Part shown: positions 1-5,553 of the stretch, in pieces
Numbering within the stretch: the stretch's first letter is position 1
Layout: every line of letters starts with the position of its first letter
Assembly (NCBI GenBank): GCA_020344295.1
Contig: CP070819.1
Span: 183,857 to 189,409, forward strand
Direction: 5' to 3'
Source of the DNA: Dehalococcoidia bacterium
GTDB lineage: Bacteria > Chloroflexota > Dehalococcoidia > SZUA-161
Length of the DNA: 5,553 nucleotides
Notes under the pieces: generated by a model
Databases searched by the model: none
What the model saw: the letters and a program-made list of their open reading frames with translations, nothing else
What the model was told of the DNA's origin: nothing
Made by a program: the position numbers and the translations under genes

Positions 1-36
1 AGTACAGAACTCGGCTTACAGGCTTACTTGGCTATC
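1..36 (+). ncRNA. rnpB: RNase P RNA, 3' end only (5' part lies before the window)
   Basis: RNase P RNA is the catalytic subunit of the ribozyme that trims the 5' leader of precursor tRNAs. Positions 4-22 read ACAGAACTCGGCTTACAGG, which closely matches the near-universal block at the 3' end of bacterial RNase P RNA (E. coli has ACAGAACCCGGCTTAT close to its 3' terminus). This block forms the 3' strand of helix P4 and the approach to the closing helices. The pairing partners lie upstream of base 1, so the fold cannot be tested here. The 3' boundary near 36 is a guess, set by the hairpin that starts at 38. An alternative is the tail of an upstream protein gene: one frame is open to a TAG at 57-59 and another to a TAA at 169-171. 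Neither peptide is recognisable, and the motif match is the better explanation. Confidence 0.72.
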
Positions 37-37
37 G

Positions 38-72
38 TGGAGCGGCCGTCTTTCGGTAGAATGGCCGCTCCA
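38..72 (+). terminator. GC-rich hairpin after RNase P RNA, probable 3' end or weak terminator
   Basis: Bases 38-47 (TGGAGCGGCC) pair perfectly with 63-72 (GGCCGCTCCA). Within the loop, TCT at 49-51 can pair with AGA at 58-60 to extend the stem. The downstream bases contain only a short AATTT, so this is not a classical intrinsic terminator. It sits directly after the RNase P 3' block and 34 bp before birA. It may end or stabilise the RNA while allowing some read-through into birA. No convincing separate birA promoter is visible between the hairpin and the start codon. Confidence 0.5.
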
Positions 73-106
73 TCCAATTTACGGATATGTGAGATAAAGG
101 TCCAGA

Positions 107-886
107 ATGGGAAGCGATCTGTCATTGGATGCCATCAAGCAAGGTCTGACCACACGATTAGTAGGCAGTAATCTTATCTATTATCCCTCGGTATCTTCAA
201 CTCAGGACATTGCCCGAGAGGCCGCAGTGAAAGGAGCACACGAGGGGACAACCATCGTCGCTGAAGAACAAACGAAAGGCAGAGCCCGACTGGGGCGCAC
301 GTGGATCAATCCACCGGGAGTTGTCGCGGTATCCATCATCCTCCACCCGGAAATGAGCCAGCTAACTCGTCTCACAGTAATGGCATCCCTGGCTACAAGC
401 CAGTGTATCGAGAAGGCCACCGGTCTCAAAACCTCCATTAAATGGCCTAACGATGTCCTCATTAATGGTAAGAAGGTGAGCGGTATATTAATCGAAAGTG
501 CCCTCCGGGGTCAGGCTGTTGACTGGGCCGTCGTAGGTATCGGCATAAATATAAATTTCGATCCAAAGTCCTTCCCCGAGATTGCCGATATTGCTACCAG
601 CCTCTCCGCCGAACTGGGGCGGGAGGTCTCCCAATTGCAGGTCCTGCTGCACTTGCTCGACGAAATGGAGCAGCTCTATATGGCATTGCGCGAAGGCCAT
701 TCTATCCACGAAGAGTGGCGCAGCCGCCTGGAGACGCTGGGGAAACAGGTGGAGGTGACATTCGGCGATCACATGGAGGTGGGATGTGCCGAGTCGGTAG
801 ATGATGACGGTTCTCTGCTGCTCCGCCGCTCTGATGGCACCCTTATATCAATAATAGCCGGCGATGTTTCACTGCGCGCACAGTAG
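107..886 (+). CDS. birA: Biotin--[acetyl-CoA-carboxylase] ligase, stand-alone type without HTH
   Basis: This cytoplasmic enzyme activates biotin with ATP to biotinyl-5'-AMP and transfers it to the lysine of biotin carrier domains, such as that of acetyl-CoA carboxylase. The 259 residues show the family in order: SSTQD at 30-34 (substrate-site serine/threonine region), the biotin/adenylate loop GRARLGRTW at 58-66, KWPND at 112-116 with the lysine that corresponds to E. coli K183, SGILIES at 125-131, GIGININ at 144-150, and an SH3-like C-terminal domain at about 210-257. E. coli BirA is about 320 residues with an N-terminal winged helix. Here only a short linker-like stretch (1-25) precedes the catalytic core, so the protein should not act as a biotin-operon repressor. 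The loop differs from the classic GRGRRGR at two places (A60, L62). The ATG at 107 has AAAGGT at 96-101 with five bases between. The next gene is convergent, so birA is last in its transcript. Confidence 0.95.
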   Translation: MGSDLSLDAIKQGLTTRLVGSNLIYYPSVSSTQDIAREAAVKGAHEGTTIVAEEQTKGRARLGRTWINPPGVVAVSIILHPEMSQLTRLTVMASLATSQCIEKATGLKTSIKWPNDVLINGKKVSGILIESALRGQAVDWAVVGIGININFDPKSFPEIADIATSLSAELGREVSQLQVLLHLLDEMEQLYMALREGHSIHEEWRSRLETLGKQVEVTFGDHMEVGCAESVDDDGSLLLRRSDGTLISIIAGDVSLRAQ

Positions 887-917
887 CTGTTACGCGAAGG
901 CTCCTGATCTGAACAGG

Positions 918-950
918 AAAAAAACGGGCTGGTCGTTATGACCAGCCCGT
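918..950 (-). terminator. Intrinsic terminator of the nfeD-slipin transcript, shared hairpin with birA
   Basis: ACGGGCTGGTC at 924-934 and GACCAGCCCGT at 940-950 form a perfect 11-bp GC-rich stem with a five-base loop (GTTAT). Seven A residues at 918-924 become a T-tract immediately after the stem when read on the minus strand, which is the textbook layout for ending the slipin transcript, whose stop codon lies 50 bp upstream of the stem. On the plus strand the stem is followed only by a mixed, T-rich stretch (GATACTCTATATTGTC), so it would end birA less well. Its position between convergent genes supports a shared role. Confidence 0.85.
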
Positions 951-1000
951 GATACTCTATATTGTCTTCTTGTATTTAACTACGCTATAGAACTTACCGG

Positions 1001-1774
1001 TTAGCTCTGTGTCTTCCCTCCGGAACCCATCTGAAGTAGCGGGGTTATAAGGTCCATGGGCAGCGGGAATACTACGGTACTCGAGTGCTCCGTAGCTATT
1101 GTGGTCAGCGTCTGCAGATAACGCAATTGCATTGCCGACGGATGCTTGGATATAACGCCGGCCGCCTCAGCAAGCTTCTCCGCCGCCTGTAGCTCGCCCT
1201 CAGCATGGACGATCTTAGCCCTTCTCTCCCGCTCCGCCTCCGCCTGGGCCCCAATTGCACGCACCATCGTTGGCGGAAGCTCGACCTCCTTGATCTCAAC
1301 AACACTCACTTTCACTCCCCAGGGGTCCGTCTGCTCATCGATGATCTGCTGCAGATTCTGGTTTAGTTTCTCCCTCTGCGCCAGCAGCTCGTCAAGCTCG
1401 TGCTGCCCGATCACGCTTCTCAGCGTTGTCTGCGATATCTGTGACGTAGCATAGCGATGGTCAAATACCTTAATCACCGAATCTTCCGGCTTAACAACCC
1501 TAAAGTATACAACAGCGTTGACCTTCACGGTCACGTTGTCTTTGGTTATCGCCTCCTGTGAGGGGATATCCAGGGTTACAACCCTGAGGTCCACCTTCAC
1601 GCTACGCTCGACAAACGGGATAATAACGAACAAGCCGGGGCCGCGGACACCCGTAAATTTCCCCAGGCGGAAGATAACGCCCCGCTCGTATTCCTGAGCG
1701 ATCTTGATCGCCGCCGAAGCCACTACCAGAATAATAAACAAAGCGGCTACAACTCCGATTACAGCTCCTTCCAT
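1001..1774 (-). CDS. Slipin (stomatin-like SPFH/band-7 membrane protein)
   Basis: The 257 residues match bacterial and archaeal slipins. A single hydrophobic segment at about 4-26 anchors the protein, and the SPFH/band-7 domain follows at about 27-180, with the family-typical [13 protein letters not shown] (28-40), GPGLF (45-49), [13 protein letters not shown] (52-64) and [16 protein letters not shown] (78-93). Next comes a charged Ala/Glu/Arg-rich coiled coil at about 176-206, and then a C-terminal hydrophobic patch [16 protein letters not shown] (232-247). Slipins oligomerise on the membrane and organise local lipid and protein domains; no enzymatic activity is known. The start ATG is preceded by GAGGAGG (1787-1781) with six bases between, and the stop of nfeD lies 14 bp upstream, so the two are co-transcribed and probably co-translated. 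In the archaeal pair PH1510/PH1511, the NfeD protease cuts the C-terminal hydrophobic patch of the slipin, and that patch is present here. The protein is not one of the HflK/HflC pair, since only one SPFH gene is present and nfeD is its neighbour. Confidence 0.93.
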   Translation of the reverse strand: MEGAVIGVVAALFIILVVASAAIKIAQEYERGVIFRLGKFTGVRGPGLFVIIPFVERSVKVDLRVVTLDIPSQEAITKDNVTVKVNAVVYFRVVKPEDSVIKVFDHRYATSQISQTTLRSVIGQHELDELLAQREKLNQNLQQIIDEQTDPWGVKVSVVEIKEVELPPTMVRAIGAQAEAERERRAKIVHAEGELQAAEKLAEAAGVISKHPSAMQLRYLQTLTTIATEHSSTVVFPLPMDLITPLLQMGSGGKTQS

Positions 1775-1780
1775 CTCTTA

Positions 1781-1787
1781 CCTCCTC
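1781..1787 (-). promoter_or_regulatory. Strong ribosome-binding site of the slipin gene
   Basis: The minus strand reads GAGGAGG here, six bases before the slipin ATG (1774-1772) and only one base after the nfeD stop (1791-1789). It fixes the slipin start. It is much stronger than the site in front of nfeD, which would favour more slipin than protease from one transcript. Confidence 0.85.
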
Positions 1788-1788
1788 A

Positions 1789-3147
1789 TTATTTCTTGGT
1801 AACCCAGAGCTTCAAGCCCTCGACCTTCGTAATCACTACCTCTTCACCGGGCTCGATTCTATCACCCTCCGTTCTCGCTGTCCAGTGCTCGCCCTCGACC
1901 AGGACCATACCTGTTGGCGCCAGCTCTGTCTGAGCAAGGGCCACCTTGCCCACCAACCCTTCCTTTCCTGTAACAGGCCGCCGGCGCTGAGAACGTACAA
2001 TAGCAGTAACCACGAAGAGAAAGATAGCTGCGATAACCACCGTCACCGCCGCGATAACCCACCAGTTGATATCAAGCTGAAACAATTCTGGACCTCCACC
2101 AAACAGGATTATAGAACCCATTATTAATGAGGCCAAGCCTCCCAGCGTTAATATACCGAATGTGGTAGTGAACACCTCGGCGATGAAGAGCACAAAGGCG
2201 AGTACAATGAACAGTATCCCCGCCCATGAAGCCTCCAGTACCGCCAGAGAGTAGAAAGCCAAGATCAGTGAGATAGCGCCCACCACTCCGGGCAGAATCG
2301 TGCCGGGATTGATAAGTTCGAGAATAAGTCCTGTTGTAGCCAGGGTAAGCAGGATGTAGGCGATGTTAGGATCACTTATCGTCTGCAGGAATCGTTCGAT
2401 AGTGTTCATCCCGACATCATGAATAGAGTAACCCTCAGTAACAATTGTCACGTTGCCGCTCACTAGTTCAACGGTCATACCGTCAAGCTGGGTAATGAGG
2501 GATTCAAGGCTGCTGGCCCCGATCTCTACGAGAGGAGGATCGAGGTAAGGGGTCTCGAGTTTGAGCACCTCCTGGTGCTCGGGTGTCAGGGGTTCAAGGC
2601 CCAGCGCTTCCCCATCAGTGAATGAGAGTGCCTCCGACACTGTAGCCCTTGCGGCTTCCAGATTCCGGCCACGTAATTGTGCCAGTGATCGGATGCTGGC
2701 CTCGGCATCTTCGCTTATCTTCTTTCTGAGCGTCTCGGAGAGATCCTCCCCCGAGCCGGACACCGGGCTGGCGGCTCCGATACGGCTGCCATCGGCCATG
2801 GCTGCTACATGAGACGCCAAGGTAATAAAAGTCCCCGCCGAGCCTGCCCAGGGATCCACATAGACTACAACAGGCACCTCAGCCTTTTTTATTCTATCTA
2901 CGATGTTCTCTGTTGTACTGAGCAAGCCCCCGGGAGTGTCCAACTCTATTATTACGGCAGCAGCATTTTGGGACTCCGCCTCACCGATACCGCGATCTAT
3001 ATAGCTGGCGACCGCAGGTACTACAGTCCCCTCCACGCGCAATACGTAGATCTGTGGGGACGATTCTGCCAGTACGCCCCCGGCGATAATTGACAGAACG
3101 GCGAATAACCAGATCAGAAGAAAAGAAACGCGGATCACTTTCAGCAT
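1789..3147 (-). CDS. nfeD: Full-length NfeD: membrane-bound ClpP-class serine protease, slipin partner
   Basis: This is the long NfeD form (452 residues), a stomatin operon partner protein. A signal peptide or anchor covers 1-27 (hydrophobic 8-24, possible cut after VLA). A ClpP/SppA-like protease domain follows at about 31-220, with ELDTPGG (68-74) forming the oxyanion region and AGSAGTFI (101-108) holding the probable nucleophile Ser103. SLAQLRGRN (154-162) is also family-typical. Five hydrophobic segments lie at about 263-280, 284-303, 308-326, 329-350 and 363-383. A C-terminal OB-fold of the NfeD type spans about 393-450, beginning TGKEGLVGK and including GEHWTAR (418-424). The protease domain should face outside and the OB-fold the cytoplasm. 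In Pyrococcus PH1510 the catalytic dyad is reported as Ser97/Lys138. The serine is clear here, but the residue I align with the lysine is Arg153. The ATG at 3147 has only a weak AGGT (3159-3156) upstream, eight bases away. It is the natural start because the signal peptide begins at once. It is coupled to slipin downstream. Confidence 0.94.
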   Translation of the reverse strand: MLKVIRVSFLLIWLFAVLSIIAGGVLAESSPQIYVLRVEGTVVPAVASYIDRGIGEAESQNAAAVIIELDTPGGLLSTTENIVDRIKKAEVPVVVYVDPWAGSAGTFITLASHVAAMADGSRIGAASPVSGSGEDLSETLRKKISEDAEASIRSLAQLRGRNLEAARATVSEALSFTDGEALGLEPLTPEHQEVLKLETPYLDPPLVEIGASSLESLITQLDGMTVELVSGNVTIVTEGYSIHDVGMNTIERFLQTISDPNIAYILLTLATTGLILELINPGTILPGVVGAISLILAFYSLAVLEASWAGILFIVLAFVLFIAEVFTTTFGILTLGGLASLIMGSIILFGGGPELFQLDINWWVIAAVTVVIAAIFLFVVTAIVRSQRRRPVTGKEGLVGKVALAQTELAPTGMVLVEGEHWTARTEGDRIEPGEEVVITKVEGLKLWVTKK

Positions 3148-3195
3148 TATTCCAGACCTACCCCAGATGCCACCTGTTTACCTAATTCATAGGCA

Positions 3196-3212
3196 TCATT
3201 AAATAATAATGA
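3196..3212. repeat. AT-rich inverted repeat in the nfeD leader, operator-like
   Basis: TCATTA (3196-3201) and TAATGA (3207-3212) are perfect inverted arms around AATAA. The dyad lies about 50 bp upstream of the nfeD start and downstream of the candidate -10 element, so it could be a repressor site or merely a weak hairpin in the leader. It is short and AT-rich, so chance is a real alternative. Nothing in the window names a regulator. Confidence 0.25.
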
Positions 3213-3253
3213 CTTTACCTTCTGAAAGCTAACCCTCCTCGGGTCCTTAGTCC

Positions 3254-3262
3254 ATTTTATCA
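3254..3262 (-). promoter_or_regulatory. Candidate extended -10 promoter for nfeD-slipin
   Basis: Read on the minus strand, this is TGATAAAAT, a TGn extension followed by a -10-like TAAAAT. There is no good -35 box 17 bp upstream (CGACTC at that place), which is tolerated for extended -10 promoters. It lies in the 170-bp gap between the mfd stop and the nfeD start and would give a leader of about 100 nt. The rest of the gap holds the 17-bp dyad at 3196-3212, a GAGGA-looped weak hairpin at 3229-3250 and a 7-bp dyad at 3285-3312. No intrinsic terminator for mfd is seen, so nfeD may also be read from mfd. Confidence 0.3.
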
Positions 3263-3317
3263 CAATTCGGGAGCTTGAGTCGCACAGAATATCATAAGAC
3301 CTGACTATTCTGACAAC

Positions 3318-5553
3318 CTATGTTATTCTCCTGATTATATCTTCAAGCAAATTCCGCCAGGCTTTACCGGCCTGCCTGGTATCAAGCCGAAGCTGTGTTG
3401 TGCCGACTTTTAATTTATCACCATAATATTCCTGAATAAGTGTTCGGTCGATCTTCGTGCCCGGCCTAAGCCTTATTACGACCTGTCCTCCCTCCTTAGA
3501 AACGTCCTGAACGCCAGCATAGCTTCCCAGCAGCTTGATCCTGATTATATAGAGCAGTTCTTTTGTCTCAGCAGGAAGAGGCCCAAAGCGATCCTCCAAC
3601 TCGGCTCCAAGCTCGTCCAACTCCGCTAATGAGTCGACCTTAGCCAATCTCACGTAAATGTCCATGCGGGTGCTGACGTCAGCCACATATTCCTCTGGTA
3701 TGTAGGCATTCAGGGGCAGATCTACTGTAGTGGAGACCGGCTCGGGGACAACCTTATACTCTTTACCATGTTGGAGTTCCGATATCGCTTCCGTTAAGAG
3801 GCGGTTGTAGAGCTCGAAGCCAACAGCCCCCATGTGCCCACTCTGCTCCGGACCGAGAAGATTGCCAGCCCCCCTTATCTCCAGGTCTCTCATAGCGATG
3901 CGGTAGCCTGCCCCTAGCTCCGAAGCCTCCAGAATCGTTCTCAGCCTCTTCTGAGCGGCGTCGGTGAGCTGCTTGCCTTTACCGTAGAAGAAATAGGCGT
4001 ACGCCCGGTTTGTCCCCCGCCCGACCCTCCCGCGGAGCTGATAGAGTTGAGTCAGTCCCATTCTGTCGGCATCATCGACTATAAGAGTGTTGACATTGGG
4101 GAGGTCCAATCCTGACTCGATAATCGTAGTACATACCAGAATATCTATGCTGCCCTCGGTGAAATCGAGCATTACGGACTCCAACATTTCCTCGGGCATC
4201 TGTCCGTGAGCTACACCGGTCTTGGCTTCAGGTACCAAATCCGACAGCTTCCTGGCTACCCAATCGATCCTCTGTACGCGATTATGCACATAGAACACCT
4301 GCCCGTCGCGCTCTAACTCACGAAGTATAGCTTCCCGAACTACCCGGTCGTTATAAGGCGCAACATAGCTCTTAATGGGATAACGCTCTTGAGGGGGCGT
4401 CTCCATAGCACTCATGTCACGGATGCCGATAAGAGACATATGGAGGGTGCGGGGTATAGGGGTTGCACTCAACGTCAACACATCGACTTCCTGTCGAAGC
4501 TGCTTGAGCCTTTCCTTGTGAGTCACGCCAAACCGCTGCTCCTCATCGATTATCACCACCCCCAGGTTCTTGAAGGACACATCCTTCTGGATCAAACGAT
4601 GGGTGCCGATACAGATGTCGATGCTGCCGTTGGCCAGTCCCTGAAGGACCTCCTGCTGCTCCCTGGGCGAACGGAACCTGCTTAGAAGCTGGACATTAAC
4701 CGGAAAGGCGCTCAACCGCTCATTGAAAGTGGACAGGTGTTGCTGGGCTAAAACGGTTGTGGGTACAAGCACCGCCACCTGCATGCCATCCATTACCGCT
4801 TTGAAAGCGGCGCGGATGGCGACCTCGGTCTTTCCGTAGCCCACGTCTCCACACACTAGGCGGTCCATGGGCTGCAAAGTCTCCATATCATGCTTGACAT
4901 CCTGAACAGCTTTAAGCTGGTCCGGAGTCTCCAGATAAGGGAAGGAGCCCTCCAGTTCCTGCTGCCATACGGTATCGGTGGAGAAGGCAAAGCCACTCAA
5001 GATTTCCCGCGTGGAGTAGAGCTTCAGAAGCTCTTCAGCCAGACTGTCTGCCGCCTCCTTCACCCTCTGCTTGGTCCGGTTCCATTCCTGCGTCCCCAGC
5101 CGGCTCAGAGACGGAGCGTACCCACCGGGGCCTATGTAGCGGCTTACGCGATCGGCTTGATCCGTGGGCACGTAGAGCTTATCTGAAGCAGCATATTCCA
5201 GGACCATATACTCCCGCCCGCCATAGTCGAGATCGATCCTGGTTAGCCCTGCGAATCTGGCGATCCCGTGATCGACGTGCACCACATAGTCACCGGGAAA
5301 AAGCTCGGATAGAAACGTATCCCGGGGTGCCGGTCGCTTCGAGACCGCCCGCCGCCTCTTGACAAAGCCGAATATCTCGACATCGCTGCAGACCGTATTC
5401 AATCCACCGTTATCGATCTTCCAGCCGCCGGAGAGCGAACCCTGTACCAGGGTAATCGATCCCAGAGGAGGTGTATCAAATACATCTGTGACTGGGGATA
5501 CGAACTTGTTCTTCTCCGCCAACAGCTCGGACAACCGCGCCGCCTGCTGCGAT
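3318..5553 (-). CDS. mfd: Transcription-repair coupling factor Mfd, C-terminal two thirds (5' end outside window)
   Basis: Mfd binds RNA polymerase stalled at DNA damage, pushes it off with a RecG-like dsDNA translocase and recruits UvrA to start nucleotide excision repair. The reading frame stays open to the right edge, so the roughly 400 N-terminal residues with the UvrB-homology and UvrA-binding domains lie beyond it (E. coli Mfd has 1148 residues). Numbering from the leucine codon (TTG) at 5534: CarD-like RNA polymerase-interacting domain at about 79-135 ([17 protein letters not shown]), ETPDQ at 202-206, Walker A GDVGYGKT at 229-236, Walker B/DExx box DEEQRFG at 330-336, motif [12 protein letters not shown] at 356-364, TTIIESGLD at 469-477, motif [11 protein letters not shown] at 499-507, RecG-type TRG motif at about 541-580 ([18 protein letters not shown]), and the C-terminal autoinhibitory domain at about 600-738. 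All helicase motifs are intact. The stop TAG is followed by a 170-bp gap before nfeD, on the same strand. Confidence 0.97.
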   Translation of the reverse strand, partial: SQQAARLSELLAEKNKFVSPVTDVFDTPPLGSITLVQGSLSGGWKIDNGGLNTVCSDVEIFGFVKRRRAVSKRPAPRDTFLSELFPGDYVVHVDHGIARFAGLTRIDLDYGGREYMVLEYAASDKLYVPTDQADRVSRYIGPGGYAPSLSRLGTQEWNRTKQRVKEAADSLAEELLKLYSTREILSGFAFSTDTVWQQELEGSFPYLETPDQLKAVQDVKHDMETLQPMDRLVCGDVGYGKTEVAIRAAFKAVMDGMQVAVLVPTTVLAQQHLSTFNERLSAFPVNVQLLSRFRSPREQQEVLQGLANGSIDICIGTHRLIQKDVSFKNLGVVIIDEEQRFGVTHKERLKQLRQEVDVLTLSATPIPRTLHMSLIGIRDMSAMETPPQERYPIKSYVAPYNDRVVREAILRELERDGQVFYVHNRVQRIDWVARKLSDLVPEAKTGVAHGQMPEEMLESVMLDFTEGSIDILVCTTIIESGLDLPNVNTLIVDDADRMGLTQLYQLRGRVGRGTNRAYAYFFYGKGKQLTDAAQKRLRTILEASELGAGYRIAMRDLEIRGAGNLLGPEQSGHMGAVGFELYNRLLTEAISELQHGKEYKVVPEPVSTTVDLPLNAYIPEEYVADVSTRMDIYVRLAKVDSLAELDELGAELEDRFGPLPAETKELLYIIRIKLLGSYAGVQDVSKEGGQVVIRLRPGTKIDRTLIQEYYGDKLKVGTTQLRLDTRQAGKAWRNLLEDIIRRIT

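Noticed and set aside
1..171. Open frame on the plus strand from the left edge to TAA at 169-171, overlapping the birA start
   Set aside because: The peptide resembles no family I know, runs through the GC hairpin and into birA, and the left part is better explained as RNase P RNA.
202..772. Two minus-strand open frames (202-462 and 488-772) inside birA
   Set aside because: They lie antisense to a clear BirA, have no recognisable product, and are expected shadows of a coding frame.
1146..1454. Plus-strand open frame within the slipin gene, rich in Ser/Ala
   Set aside because: Its low-complexity composition mirrors the coiled-coil codons of slipin on the other strand; no start signal or family match.
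2561..3093. Adjoining plus-strand open frames across nfeD
   Set aside because: They are antisense to an intact full-length NfeD whose domains are all recognised; no ribosome site or known motif.
1001..3147. A novel defence or signalling system built around the SPFH protein
   Set aside because: The pair has the standard nfeD-slipin composition with no added effector, nuclease or toxin gene, and its neighbours are housekeeping genes.
3182..3199. Five-codon mini frame (MMPMN) on the minus strand in the nfeD leader, as a leader peptide
   Set aside because: The nearest ribosome-like site is too far away and so short a frame is expected by chance.
3285..3312. Inverted repeat CAGAATA/TATTCTG just after the mfd stop, as a terminator
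   Set aside because: The stem is only 7 bp, AT-rich, with a 14-base loop and no T-tract on either side, so termination cannot be supported.
5532..5534. TTG as the start codon of mfd
   Set aside because: The frame stays open upstream to the window edge (codons for S-Q-Q-A-A-R before it), and Mfd needs about 400 more N-terminal residues, so this is an internal leucine.

Overview
The window looks like ordinary bacterial chromosome of mid GC content (estimated by eye, not counted). It holds three complete protein genes, one gene cut by the right edge, and what I read as the 3' end of RNase P RNA at the left edge. There is no transposase, integrase, CRISPR repeat or phage gene. The host cannot be fixed from this sequence alone. 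The protein style (HTH-less BirA with a GRARLGR loop, full-length NfeD next to a slipin, Mfd with a TTIIESGLD motif) would fit Chloroflexota, perhaps Dehalococcoidia, but this is a weak inference.

Layout, left to right. Positions 1-36 (+) carry the conserved 3' block of RNase P RNA, followed by a GC-rich hairpin at 38-72. Then comes birA (107-886, +), a stand-alone biotin-protein ligase without a DNA-binding domain. A perfect 11-bp hairpin at 924-950 separates birA from the minus-strand genes. Its T-tract lies on the minus strand, so it mainly ends the slipin transcript. On the minus strand, read right to left, are mfd (5' part beyond the window, ending at 3318), a 170-bp gap, nfeD (3147-1789) and a slipin gene (1774-1001).

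How the genes work together. nfeD and slipin are 14 bp apart with a strong ribosome-binding site between them, and they form the well-known membrane protease/stomatin pair: an exported Ser-protease domain fused to membrane helices and a soluble OB-fold, plus its SPFH scaffold partner. Mfd is the transcription-repair coupling factor. It has no clear terminator, so read-through into nfeD is possible, but the 170-bp gap also contains a candidate extended -10 promoter and an AT-rich dyad. BirA is metabolically unrelated (biotinylation of carboxylase carrier proteins).

I found no clearly undescribed system. The most useful second looks are the truncated RNase P RNA at the edge, the missing lysine at the expected catalytic position of NfeD, and the leader region of nfeD.
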